From Agelas oroides (Eukaryota; Porifera; Demospongiae; Agelasida; Agelasidae): DNA of 64,000 nucleotides. Numbering within the stretch: the first letter of the stretch is position 1; each line of letters begins with the position of its first letter. Shown here one piece after another: positions 34,256 to 45,790 of this stretch. The stretch spans positions 9,588,996 through 9,652,995 of the forward strand of contig OX422184.1 of the NCBI GenBank assembly GCA_949130485.1, in the 5' to 3' direction. The notes under the pieces were generated by a model. The model was not told where the DNA came from. It searched no databases and saw only the letters and a list, made by a program, of their open reading frames with translations. Both the position numbers and the translations under genes were made by a program.

Positions 34256-35540
34256 GCCAACCGAGAGCTGGGCTCCTCACTCAAAGCAAGCCTTAGGCGG
34301 GGAGTGGTCCCGCCCTTTCTGTAGTAGGCCACGGGTTGGGAGTTCAAAGGGACCGAAACCCGTGGTCATGCGAGGACCGGAAAGGGTACTCCCCTGAAGA
34401 CCAGTAGCATATCTCCCAAAAAACAGGAACTAACCGCCCCATCCATTCAGTGAGAAAACACATTGATGTTTCGAAATCACTATATACGTTCGCTGTATTG
34501 ACAAAGTTTTCTAAACGAAACCAAATGCAGTGGATGCTGTTTGTGCCACTGCCTTAGAAGTCACACCAAACAAAGGGTTATTCTTCATGTACCATTCCTT
34601 AGAATACGTCATCTTTGTCATGTAATTTACGTCCTTTACGTCGTGTAATATTATATTGTAATGTTGGTTGGTGCATGCAGCTACCATTAACATGCAAGAC
34701 CAAGGTGTTTGTCACTTTTAACACAGACAAAAGGGAAAAATCCCATTCCCTGGCCCTAGCCCTAACCCTAACTGTGTAACACTAAGCCCCGATAGCAGCG
34801 AAGTGTGGGGTGATACATCCCTGTAGCGAGGTCAATTCTCCATGTACCATTCCTTACAATACATCATCGTTACATCACGTACTGTTGTTGTTCTTATGTC
34901 ATGAATGTCGTTGAAGGCAGCGCAGTGCACCGCAGTCGTCAGCAGTGCCTTGAAGTCGAATGGTTAGAACAGCAGAATTACAAACAATGCAGTGAGAAAT
35001 AGCTGTAGTGCTCCTGTCCTTGGGCTCTTCTCAAAAGACTGAATCGACAATTGGGCTACATTTATCAGCCTTCAATATTACTTGTTTGGGCACATGCTGA
35101 TGTTCACCAATTTTTTGTGAGCGTTGTTTTCGCAGGATACAAGTTCGAGTCAAAGTCCAGCGTGAGCTATCTCAAGATACAGTTGCCAAACTCTGCCCAC
35201 CAACTTATAGCGCCCAGAAATAACGTATCCCTGGGAGGTTTTGTCAGAATTTGTGACAAAGTACCGTATAGCGAGGCAAAATTTTGCGAAAGCATGGTGC
35301 ATCCCATTTGACCAAACAAATCACATCCCTCCAAAAAAATACCCGCTAGAGTGCCGCTAACCATAATTACACTGCACAATGTGAGATAGATCTCCATTGC
35401 AGGCATCTCTGGCAGAAACTAGCCTTATTTCGCGCTTGGTGAAATTAATATGCTTTCTGTTCTGTACTCTCATTTCTCTCTCTTATGACTGTCAAGTGTT
35501 GGCGCTCCCCCACCTGACACCCCAACTTCTGATGATTCAG
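34256..35540. other. no gene assigned
   Basis: Mostly non-coding. It holds a short telomere-like motif (about 34755-34773). Near 35490-35515 it has the sequence GCGCTCCCCCAC, shared with repeat family C at 53225. Confidence 0.35.
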
Positions 35541-35910
35541 GTACAGTGCAAGAGCCTGTCAGCCTGACAAATGGGGAGCCCGCAGCATCTAATCATAGAT
35601 CCACTCACACACACACTAGTTCCCACAAGCAAGACTTAGGAAGCCCCACCCAAAACTTGGAAAGCCTCAGACATTCCTTTGCTGGGAAAAAAAGAAATCC
35701 TAGGCAGGGTTTGGAACCGTGCGTCATTGGATTAACAACAGCCCTACTAGAATGGTAACAGATAAGCATTGCACTAGTTAATGTTGATTAGCTATGGAAA
35801 TATTTTTTCAGGAACAAATTGAACAATGATCTTGAAGCCCCAGAGTTAGGGCCGGCTTACTATCAAGGACACAATGTTTCCACTTTAGAGGGGTTCCAAT
35901 ATTGCTTCAG
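35541..35910 (+). CDS. two spliced exons of an unknown gene
   Basis: Exon 35541-35754 (PVSLTNGEPAASNHRST ... GLTTALLE) joins through a GT-AG intron to 35812-35910 (WNKLNNDLEAPELGPAYYQG, HNVSTLEGFQYCF). The split Trp codon restores the frame exactly and the second exon ends CTTCAG before GTAAGG. The splice signals and the phase match make real coding likely. I recognise no family and found no further exons. The donor site lies inside a repeat that recurs at 40.1, 42.2 and 42.7 kb. Confidence 0.45.
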
Positions 35911-36439
35911 GTAAGGGCCATGTACAAACTACACTCCAGAGACCCAGCTCATGATTTGCTGTGAATCAATAAAGATGTGAAATGTGCAGTTGTTCAACCC
36001 ACCAGTCCCTATCTCCAGAAAACCCTTCACTATTTCAGTTCTGTTTGTTCAGCCTTCTTCCCAAAGCCTTCACCACCATCCAGTTTTTGATTGCTTACTT
36101 CATGGGCGATCAAAAACTGTAACCAGGGAAGGCCTGGGAACAACAGGCAACTGTTTTTGCTGTTAATATGTTATGACATGAGGTTGTTAGTGCACACAGT
36201 CATGGACTTGTCTGTTGCTTAGCAACCAAAAATGTAACAGGTGTGTGTGTGTCATACAACAAAACCCATGTACACATGGGTGGATACACAGCAACCTGCA
36301 GAGTAAGGTGAATCTTTTGGCAATGTGGCTTTTAGAAAATAGTAGCTGCAGATGTCTCAGTGAAATGTAGCCATAATTCAAGGTGTAGCCCTTGTATACC
36401 TGAGCAACTGACTGGCAAATCTTGGCTGCTGAGGAACTG

Positions 36440-37432
36440 CTTTAAATGCATGGCATCTTCCATAGATCTTGCCTGTAGAAGTACAGGTGGGACGGCAATG
36501 TCACATAAGCTGGGGACTTCAAATCTATCTCGGGCAGCAGAGTGTTACAGTCAAGGTAGGTTCGCACAAGGTCTTCATATTTGTCGTCTGCCTCTTGTAG
36601 TACTTCACTTGTCTCTCATACATGTAACACCAGTAGTTATCTGGTATGGAATGACCGCTGATGTCTTCTAGGCAGAAGCAATGGTATGCCTTCATCGGGA
36701 TAAGTTCACGAAGGATATACGGAGCTACGATGACAAATTTGGCAAACTCTTCATAGCCTTCCAGTGCCCAAGTTTGTGGTTACCAGTTTGTTGTTTGTCT
36801 GTGAGAGATACACGTGGAACACATCCATCACGTAGCTCACTATACTAGTGGACCTCTAAAACCTCTGCAAGATCTCAGGAGGGGTGACAGGAGAGAGTAT
36901 CCTGTATACACTTCCTTCCATGTTTCTGGAAGACCCTTACCCCAAATCAACTGACTAGTGTTACGCAAGTGCTCAATTTCTACCTGTGAATAACAACATT
37001 CCAGCTTGATCAGTGTTTCTCTCAAATAGGGAGGGGAAGGTCTGGGAGATTTTGACATGTGCCGTGAAGGTAGGTTAACACCTGGGAATTGAGGGCGGGT
37101 TACGATTAAAACTGAGTTGGTCAGTCCCAAGTGTACACGAATGAGGCTAGTCGTTAGCCTCATTCCCAGGCTCTCCTCTGATGCAGAAACTTTCCCAAAA
37201 AGGGTAGGCGCTATGCTACAGCTGACTGGTGAATCGGCGTACTGTTCTGGAAGGCGGAACCCGTCGGCAGACTCAATCTGTCCAGTGCTCAATCCATGGA
37301 AAACTTCAACGGTCGAGTCACTGTTCACAGCAAGTATTTCCCACTCACGGAGTACTTTCAGTGTTCTTTCCCTCATCAACACCAGCATTCCAGTGCTCAA
37401 GACACTTCAGGGCAAAGTTATTCCCCAGACCC
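36440..37432 (-). pseudogene. decayed CACTA-related protein, C-terminal part
   Basis: The 186-codon frame 37400-36840 (LREWEILAVNSDSTVEVFHG ... LTTSLIRVHLGLTNS ... LIWGKGLPETWKE ... SPLLRSCRGF) continues after a frame change as SYVMDVFHVYLSQTNNKLVT. Another change gives EGYEEFAKFVIVAPYILREL, then SIPDNYWCYMYERQVKYYKR, and a third gives RTYLDCNTLLPEIDL. The block around NYWCYMYERQ resembles the 'fWcfpfERfN' region of DUF4218/CACTA-type transposases. At least three frameshifts and no intact start mark it as a relic. It is related in type, not demonstrably in sequence, to the gene at 4.6-6.6 kb. Confidence 0.4.
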
Positions 37433-39264
37433 TTCCTAGGTGAGAAGTACCATAGGGCTGGAGGCATAGACACTATGTCACCCAATGGTAACAGGATCAA
37501 TGGTCTAGCTTTTCGACCATACAGTAGATTCACTTAGCAGATGTATGCCATTTTAACCAGTACTGCTCTCATGCTACATAGTTAGTCTGGACCCCAGACC
37601 CTTCTGGCCGTGTGTGTTGAAAGTGACTCCATTTGTGTCAAAACTCCAATTTAAGCGAACATTTACAAACACACCGATGTTTACTAAATATCACCTTTAT
37701 GGTGAGATATTTAGTAAATACCGACCCCTCTTAGCAATTTACATGCGATACTTAGCAAACATTGACTCGAGATGCACGGATTCAATATTTAGCAAACATC
37801 GACTCCCGAAGCACGGATGCAATATTTAGCAAACATCGACTCGGTGCACGGATGCGATATTTACGACCCGGATGCAATGTTTATATAATTATATGACCCA
37901 GATGCAATCTTTATATAATTATACGACCCGGATGCGATACTTCACCTCCGAGCCGGTGTAGGAATTGGCATTGGCTTGAATGCTTGAATGGACCCGGACC
38001 CAAAACATGCGTTCTGATCCGCGATGCAATCTGAGAAAGCACAAAGTTGGCGCCGCTTCTTCGGCAGCATCTGGCAAAAAATCTCCTTTTCATTTTTGGC
38101 AATGGCAAGATCTAGCAATGTTAACTAGTCAAACATTTGCACTGCCATGGAATCAGCGGTTTCTGGGCTACAATCTGCCCTTACAGGAGTATCCACAGTG
38201 CTAACACAGCTGCAAACGTGTAGGAAGCCTGCAGCTGAAGAGAATCATATCATGGTGCATCCGGTCGTGAAATGGCAGCACTATGTGATGTTAATAGCAA
38301 CGTTTACCTGCTGAGATTTGTAATGTTGTATCGTGTAGGAAAATTCTGCCGTCTGCATTTCTTTCTGGAAGGAAGCACTACTAATCTACTATAAACATAT
38401 ACCTTTTCTTAGGTCAACTTTCAAATAGAAATCGCAATTGACGTATGAACGAGATATAATGGCACGACCATGGGATGGGAAATGCGTTCCTTTACTTCCA
38501 GCTGGTATGTGACGACGATGACGAAGAGGAAGAGGACTTATCTGAAGCACAGGGGCTGAACAAAAGGGAAAGGCCAATGCCCATGCAAGGTCCATCTGGA
38601 GAGGAAGATCTACCTGAAGTACAGTGGCTGAAAGGAAAAAGACCAACAACCACCCAACCAGTTTGTCCTACACCCCTCCTGGATTCAAGCACAAATGGGT
38701 CAAATGATCTGCAGTTAAGAGACCCAAAAGTTTCATTAGTAGTACAGATGCAGACAAGGTCTGCTTGAGTTTTAACTTATATTTAGGTTCTGGGAGTGAG
38801 TCTGGGACAATCTGTGACTCAAATATGAAAGAGATATGCAGGTAAATACATCTCCCCCAGCCATCATAGATATTGATTCAAGAGAAGATTCATGGATTAC
38901 TTGATTGAGATACAATACAAATGATCACTGCATAGTGGCTGCACCATCTTGTTCCTATGTAAACAGAGTGCATAACACTAGCCATAAGTTCTTCTGTGTG
39001 AGGGCTATAGCACGAATCCAATTTTAAATTTTAAATAGTAGTCCTTAAGAATTCACAGTGTGTGCCTTGCTTCGCTAGCCGCTGCTCCTCTCGTACTCAT
39101 TGATCTCACCACGGAATTCACGGGGTAGTGGCTGCATATTGGCTTTCTGTCTTCGTTTCCCAGTCTCCTAGCTCTTCCTCGCTCGCATTACAATTTTCTG
39201 CCATTTTGGTGTCACGACAATGGTACCGCTAGAGCTGCTACAGCACTGGAAACGTAACTTTAAA
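37433..39264. other. no gene assigned; AT-rich short repeats
   Basis: 37680-37925 carries several variants of TATTTAGCAAACATCGACTC and TATATAATTATA. A frame at 38475-38768 is acidic then polar (DDDDEEEEDLSEAQG) and might be an exon; it is unrecognised. Confidence 0.3.
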
Positions 39265-39497
39265 CACCTTTTTGTAAACAGGATGTTTTAATTGCATTCC
39301 TAAATGGAATGGATGTTTGCGCACAAGCCATGTCCCTGTCCCTCTGTCCCTGTCCCTGCCCCTCTGTCCCTCTGTTCCTATCCTTGTCTGTTTGTCCCTG
39401 TCTCTCTGTCCCTCTATCCACACCTTTAATTGCATTCCTAAGCGGGATGGAAGTTGGAGCCACACCCTGCCAACCAAGAACATGCACTGCAAGATTA
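39265..39497 (-). repeat. dispersed repeat, copy 2, expanded by a minisatellite
   Basis: Inverse copy of 2273-2455 (TAATTGCATTCCTAA motifs, CATGCACTGCAAGATTAGTA at the edge). Between its two halves lies a CTGTCCCT-type minisatellite at about 39331-39420 that is absent from copy 1. Confidence 0.75.
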
Positions 39498-39609
39498 GTA
39501 GCCTGGAATATTATTGTTGCATTATTCATTGTACCTTCTAATTGCTGAAGTTGTGTGTCTACTCTTGATGTCAAGCATGTGATAAAATGTACCAGAGACT
39601 ATGTAATCG

Positions 39610-39646
39610 ATACAAATATTTATGTACAATACTTAGGGGCTATCAG
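39610..39646 (+). repeat. 37-bp exact direct repeat (left copy)
   Basis: The 37 bases from ATACAAATATTTATGTACAA to GGGGCTATCAG recur exactly at 41859-41895. The intervening 2.2 kb contains the TIR element 40176-41232. Confidence 0.9.
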
Positions 39647-40082
39647 GAACAAAGCTACTGGATGCGCAAAGGAATTGATCTTACTAGTGAGATGATTCAT
39701 CATCATGTGTAGTCACGTTAGCTGCCCTGGCTGGAGAAATGGCTGGCATATGTGATACTTATATTTATCTCTGGTAAGGACTTAGCTGCTGTCAGCAACA
39801 TCGCCATTATTAAATTTGGCTTAAACAGTCAACAGTGCCACTTCCCTCTGGTCATCTTCAACTGCATCAAGAACATTTCGTATATTACTACTACCAACAA
39901 TAACGACTTGCAGACGCTCCAAAGCATATTGTACAAACTGCAGGTTAGCAACTCTTCTCTCTCCAACAGCCGTAAGAATGTAGTCATTTCAGTGAAGGTT
40001 TCGCATGGCACACAGCACTGCATTGACAAAGTAGTAAATCAGCAGTTTGCTGCTTGCTCAGGCTCGGCCCACTAACCTTTAC

Positions 40083-40156
40083 ACCGAAATCATGAGCTAA
40101 ATTTCTGGCCTTTATGAGTGCCGTTTATGCATGGCCCGCTACCTGAAGCAACCCAG
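40083..40156 (-). repeat. repeat family D copy
   Basis: The inverse of this segment starts GCTTCAGGTA and continues GGGCCATGCATAAACGGCAC. Related copies lie at 35903-35965 (+) and in both arms of the foldback at 42.2 and 42.7 kb. Confidence 0.75.
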
Positions 40157-40175
40157 TCAACCACCATCCATATTT

Positions 40176-41232
40176 GAAGAGGTGAATGGAAAAACACCCT
40201 AAGTAACAATTTGTAAGTTTTGAGAACGAGCCTGTTAAAGTTTCAGAAGAGTACAGCACAGCAATACATTGTCAATGCAGTGAATGGATACCATTGGTAT
40301 TCTAGTCAGAGTCCTCATGCTCGCTGCCATAGTCATCAGTGTTTCCAGTGTCAGGTGCAGTCGTTTTAAGCATAGATATATCTATGTTTTAAGGTTCATG
40401 TAGAAGGATCTTGTACTGGGAGGAAGAAATTTGTTAGTAATCTTTAACAAATCCTTCACTTTAGCTGGCTTAGCGGTACTTCAGCAACATAAGCTGGTAC
40501 TAGGCTACTACTCTCAGTGGTTGTTATTGAATTACAGAGGTTGGGGAGATAAGCCATGCAGAGAGCTGAAGTACTGCTACATACTTGCACATGCATCCTG
40601 ATAAAGTACTTTAACACGTGCCGAGTTAGGGCGGTACGTTTAGTGACAGAGCCAGCACGACCTCCAACTCCTCAGGCTACCCGCTTGGGGTCAGAAATCT
40701 GAATAACTGACGACAGATACCATCGCTGAGCGTCATAGGTATCCATCTTGATATAATGGGAGAGGAGTTTGCCTCTGTTATCGTCAGAGAACTTAGTACG
40801 ACAGTTACACGCAGGTCGTGTAGGCTTCTCCGGCGATTCGCTTGCGTTTGCGCGCGTTGTCCTTCCACTGATCTGGCTTCGCCTTCGCCTTCGCCTTCCT
40901 CTTTCGAGGCTTTACAGGCGTTGGATTGATCAAGGATGAGGCAGACTGATCCTAGTCTCGCGTTGCGAGAGTCTGGCTACGCGAGACTAGACTGATCATC
41001 GGTGAAGTCGAAATTCGAACGATCTACGAAATTTATGCGTTGTCAGCGTTTCTCAAACAACGTGACGTCATAATACGTCACGTTTGGTTTAAATAATCGC
41101 GTACTACGCGGCCGTTGCCGTACGAGCTCCAAAACTGGAGAACAGACGCACAATAGATAAAGTCGTCTGTCTACGCTTAAAAGTACGATTCACCCAAAAC
41201 ATCACTTAGGGTGTTTTTCCATTTACCTCTTC
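40176..41232. mobile_element. 1.06-kb TIR element with ATTT target duplication
   Basis: The ends are 29-bp inverted repeats with one mismatch, starting GAAGAGGTGAATGG at 40176 and inverse GAAGAGGTAAATGG at 41232. They are flanked by ATTT on each side (40172-40175 and 41233-41236). It contains a minus-strand fragment of a transposon-associated protein (see 40677-40910) and, at its right end, CRE-like TGACGTCA (about 41062-41069). It is probably a deletion derivative; superfamily not assigned. Confidence 0.8.
40677..40910 (-). pseudogene. N-terminal fragment of an uncharacterised transposon protein
   Basis: Minus-strand pieces in two frames read RKRKAKAKAKPDQWKDNARK followed by RKRIAGEAYT, then, after a frame change, PACNCRTKFSDDNRGKLLSH and KMDTYDAQRWYLSSVI. 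The order (basic 'W+.N.+K..R..G..Y', then a Cys-containing block, then an acidic helix) resembles a widespread uncharacterised arthropod/cnidarian protein associated with transposons. A stop soon follows the second block. It lies wholly inside the TIR element and is probably what remains of its transposase gene. Confidence 0.4.
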
Positions 41233-41239
41233 ATTTCAT

Positions 41240-42073
41240 TTGTACCGCCTGTGAGTATCCTGCTGTCATCGGTAGAAGCACAAACCAGTGCCACGCGTGC
41301 GAATCTGTTGTGATTTTACCACTTACACGTATCGGTCACTTGTAATTAATTGGGAAGTTTTAACAGGATTTATGGCCTGCCTTATGGCTGTCTCATTGCC
41401 TGGAGTGTGGAGGTACTTCCAGTGGGGCTCTATGGTGAACACTTTAATGTAAATTCGTCTGTATGAAATCTCACAGGCCTCACGGGAAGTACCTGCATAC
41501 TAGAAAGGTCCTTGAACAGCTTCAGAGAATAACAGTTTTCTTCGTACCTAGAAAGACAGGAAGAGGAGGTACTTATTCGTGGGTGATCGTCAATGAGCAG
41601 AGGGCTGCCAAACACGAAGCTTTTTCCTGCCTACAGGGAGAAAGCGTTCTCCATATTACTTCAGGTAGGAGGAGTAATAGCTTCAAATAACTTGTAAATC
41701 GGCTGATTTTGTCAGGGCTGTGGGTATCAGGTGAGAAAATCAGCACCGTTTCCAACCGCTCGAAGCTACGATGAATAGTGAGCACAAAATGGCTTCAAAC
41801 AAGTAACGCGGAAGGAATTTTATTCGTGACAGTTTATTAACACGGAAGTTGTTTCATTATACAAATATTTATGTACAATACTTAGGGGCTATCAGCGACT
41901 CAAATGCAAATGGGCAAATGGCAAGTTTATTTGTATGACCCAAGTGTGTTTGTAACGTACGTACGTGCTTGCGGCCATATACCGTCAATTTTAAATGCGG
42001 CATTTAAATATTTCCCGAAAATTGAACATCCTCGTGCGAGGTAGCCTCAATAGGTGAAGGGCAATGCTGGGCG
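41240..42073. other. no gene assigned; right copy of the 37-bp direct repeat
   Basis: 41859-41895 duplicates 39610-39646 exactly. A segment at about 41978-42040 (CCATATACCGTCAATTTTAA) recurs in the same orientation at about 42948-43010, flanking the foldback. Confidence 0.5.
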
Positions 42074-42841
42074 GGCTACTGCCAGAGTGCAGTGTTGGCA
42101 ATCGTAGCGGAGACGGTTCAAGTTTAAACACGCACGGCATCTTCTTGTTTGTCACAGCAACTATGGACTGACCATCAACGGCAGGCTGCTCGCCGACCGT
42201 ACAAATTATTCACGCTGGGTTGAGATCGCTTCAGGTAAGGGTCATGCATAAACGGCACTCATAAACGCTAGTGATTCAGCTCATCATTTCAGTGTGAAGC
42301 TTAGTCTATTCATGTGCATGTAGCCATAGTAGCTGCTTGCTCAGGCTCTCCCCCACCATGTTCTATTATCCCCTCCCTGGGGGTGTGGGTGTGGTTGTTT
42401 TACACATTGGTGTTAGGGTACTGCATTGGTGTCAGGGTAGCCTGACACCATTGTGTAAGACCATACCCCAGGGACTACTAATGGCACACAAACCAGCAGG
42501 ATTTGTCACTGTCTGCTGTTCCAAGATCATGAGCGTGGTAAGCAAAACTTCATGTAGCCAACCCGTTATAGTTCTCACCAGATATAAATGATTATACATG
42601 CTGAATTTCTCCGGTCAAGGAAGCTACTACGGCTGCACACACAATTGAACTACACTGAATCTCTGGTGCTTATGAGTGTCGCCTTATGCACGGCCCTTAC
42701 CTGAAGCGAACTCATGCAACTACTTTGCGTAATTTGTACTGTCTGTAAGCAGCCTGCCCTTGTCTGTCATAGCCTGCAGTTGCCATGCGTGAGTTTCGCT
42801 TCAGGTTTCTTTCATGCTGACACTGCGCTCTGGCAGTAGCC
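42074..42841. repeat. ~768-bp foldback element with nested inner palindrome
   Basis: The outer arms start GGCTACTGCCAGAGTGCAGT (42074) and inverse GGCTACTGCCAGAGCGCAGT (42841) and stay alignable for over 200 bp each, including repeat D (GCTTCAGGTAAGGG). At the centre, about 42370-42480, a second palindrome pairs CCCTGGGGGTGTG and TTACACATTGGTGT-type blocks with their inverse copies. No coding capacity. Confidence 0.8.
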
Positions 42842-42844
42842 TTA

Positions 42845-43765
42845 ACATGCATATATCTAAGAATGTTGCTGCCAAAGAGCAGTGTGGTGTACTCCGATGA
42901 TGACACCTTGCATGTACCTCAACGAAATTGCCTACGCGTTTTTGAGCGCCCATATACCATAAATTTGAAATGAGTGCATTTAAATATTTCAGGAAGAGTG
43001 AACACCCATCCTAACGGATACACCTAATGATGCAGTAACTCAGTTTTACTCTAGGATGTACATACACAAGTGTTATCATGCCAATTTGAAGTAACATTCT
43101 GTATCTAATGCACCAATTACCATGGAGGATGATATAGTTTGCTTTGAAGATGTCCACTCCAAAACATCAACACGTATGACTACATCAGCTTGCATGACTG
43201 CATCTGTGTGCTACTCAATGAATACAGTCTTGGCCACTGTGGCTTTTCTGCTGCTTCTAAGACAGAAGCTTCCTTTCACAGGAACATCAGCAACACATAT
43301 CAGTCTCTATTCCAACTAGAACAAAATCTTATTGTCTGCCTGATATGCAGTCGTACACGATGATGCAGTCGTGAGGTAGTGCTTGGAGTACAGTTCTGTA
43401 TGTGCACAAGGTTTCTTGTGTGTTATGCCTGCGACTTTCACCCACTTTGCTCTATAGGAAATGATATTGAGATTAGTGTAAAGAAAATCAACTGCATACA
43501 AAATGAGGTGGTGCATCTTTGCCTAAACAGCCAGAAATGGAGTGCTTCAAGCACTGGGCTGGGTTTATTCACAAGTACACAATTTCCAGCTCGGACATTG
43601 TTCAATTCACAATCCAGTTTGTTGAAACAAACATGAAATAGTTTTCATCAAGTTCACACTGTGAAATATTACTTTTACAATAGTTCAAAATCTAGGTCTA
43701 CTCTGCCCTTTCATCCCCTTTTTGTAGGGTGGAAGACCTCTCCGATACTCCCATATCATTGTGCT
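42845..43765. other. no gene assigned
   Basis: Short frames occur at 43122-43319 and 43379-43636. A plus-strand piece near 43538-43635 (ECFKHWAGFIHKYTISSSDI) could be coding but matches nothing I know. Confidence 0.25.
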
Positions 43766-43766
43766 G

Positions 43767-45790
43767 TCACCTGACACTTTCCAGGCGGCTATTTGCAGGG
43801 CTGATCTGTTCAAACAGGTCTGCTAAAAAATCTAAGAAGGGTTGGACTCCACATGAAAGGGAATCAATTTTCCGTTCAGCACACCAGCTACACCATCTTT
43901 TTTTCAGGCTGACTGATACTTCCACCTGCTGGCGAGTCATTGAAATGGCTGAACGTATCAGATTGATAGTTCGATGTTGCAATTCCATTGGGTGGAATCT
44001 GTTGAATGGGTCTGTGAGCAACACCTTCAGAAAACAATATCTCTGCATCCTGGACGGATTGTTTTCTCTGACCTGTTAGTGCAGGGAAGGTCATACCAGC
44101 ATCCTCGTCATGGAGGGCTTCTGTAAATCTGTCCGTCTGCAACTTGTCAGGACTCCCTCGCCGTGTACATTGTGCCATTCTCTGTAGTGAAGCTGTTGAC
44201 ATTGGAGCTTGCACCATAAAGAAAAGCAAGAAGCAGTATGGTGATGATTTTAATGTAATGTTGGGCAGCAAAACATTTGTTACTTCCTCTACCAAGGTAG
44301 AAATTGATAAAGAGAAACTAGCTAGAAGAAGGAATCCTCAGCTTCATGACTTGCCCAACATAACTGATGGTTCTAGGATTTCTTGCAAAGTCAAGGTTCT
44401 GCGAATCGAAGAGAAGCACACAACACAGAGAATTCAGTATCTGGGGTTCGAGATAGACTTCGTCAGGATGAGGATCAGCCTACCAAAGGAGAAGGTGGCA
44501 ACGATCAGACAGGAATTTCAGTGGGCACTGCAGCAAAAGTCAATCTCAATACGAGACCTCACTCGATTGATAGGAAGGTTGACAGTGACAATGCAGGCAG
44601 TTCTGCTTTGAGTTGAGACTTTTCGAAATTGACCACAAAGCCCCGTAGGTGTAGAAGCTGTACAGTCTCTTGCACCTGCCTCAGAAGCCTCTCCCTGGAC
44701 CCTGCCATCAATAACATATCATCCAGGAAAACTATCGACCTGATTCCTTGCTGTCCTATTAATGACATCACTGGGTTGAGCAGTTTCGTGAAAGTGCGTG
44801 GGGCGCTGGTGAGGCCAAAGGGGAGACAGAGAAACTTGTACAGCTGGTACTCCCACTGGAACCTCAGGTACCTCCTGTGTTCCTCACCTCTTTGGACCAG
44901 GATTTAGAGCCACAAGAGGGTCAATTCGTAAGCCGGCTATTTACTGTGCCAAAGGATGGTTCTCGCCGACCAGTGGTAAACCTCAGACCTCTGAACAACT
45001 TCATCGTGAAGAGACGCTTCAAGATGGAAGGGGTAGTTTCACTAAAGAGCCTGGTACAACAAGGAGATTGGATGGTATCCATCGATTTGAAAGATGCTTA
45101 CCTGTCAGTTGTGGTAGCAGTTGATTCTCTCTTGTCATACTCCTCTGTAGCCAGTGCCTTTAGCTGTGGGTTGATCCTGGACCATGCAATCTTCCTTCTC
45201 TCTTGAGACACTGTGTGAAACCATCTCCAATGTCTCGGATTCGTCCAAGAGGTCAGTTGCATCCTCGACATCATGGGACTTCTCTGCGCTCCTAGCACTC
45301 GATCCACTTGGGCCTGGTTCCTCTGATTCCGGGAATGCTCGGTTATCAGGCTGTATTCCTAGCCCTGGGGGTTAAAACCCCGGGGGCGCAAACATTGGGC
45401 TGTATCCACATCCGGATCCGGGTGCAGTAGGATTGGTGGGGAAAAAAGGCCCCATCCAAAATGCCAGCTGGCACCACCTACAGACTTCCCACTAGGGGTG
45501 AGGTTAGCCAGGGCCTCCATGGTTGGTCGGTTAACACAGTCCTCCGTGCTTCGCTGTTAACCAGATCCTTGTTCGCTAAGTCTTCCAGGCCTGCAGCAGG
45601 TTCTGGCTCTGGTAGCGATACTACCTATGCTCCATCGGTGTTTGCTAGAGGCTAGCCGATGGCGTCGGACGCCAGGAACAGCAGGATGAAAGCACGTTTG
45701 AGGACAGAATCGAAACCCTGTTAAGTGATCCAGCGAAGAAGACACTCATTCTGCAGAAGCTAGAAGCAGCAAATGAAAAAAAAAGCGGAG
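43767..45790 (-). mobile_element. DIRS-like retroelement with segments inverted in place
   Basis: Left to right: tyrosine-recombinase N-terminal region on the minus strand (about 43767-43900: LKKRWCSWCAERKIDSLSCG, FLDFLADLF); RT C-terminal part on the plus strand (44420-44611: RIQYLGFEIDFVRMRISLP, ISIRDLTRLIGRLTVTM); RT middle with catalytic FLDD on the minus strand (44886-44612: YLRFQWEYQLYKFLCLPFGL, IRSIVFLDDMLL); RT N-terminal part on the plus strand (44892-45112: FVSRLFTVPKDGSRRPVVNL, WMVSIDLKDAYLSV); gag-like part on the minus strand (45307-45098: SRINPQLKALATEEYDKRES). Part order is that of a minus-oriented element, but alternate RT segments are flipped. The coding-looking plus segment 44144-44410 and the gag-like plus frame 45660-45790 are less certain. 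It is non-functional as it stands. Confidence 0.75.

Noticed and set aside
35902..40156. A single 4.25-kb transposon bounded by the two repeat D copies
   Set aside because: The left copy overlaps a splice donor and no target duplication was found. Repeat D also occurs in the arms of an unrelated foldback, so the pairing may be accidental.
39610..41895. The 37-bp direct repeats as LTRs
   Set aside because: They are far too short, lack TG/CA ends, and no retroelement coding lies between them.
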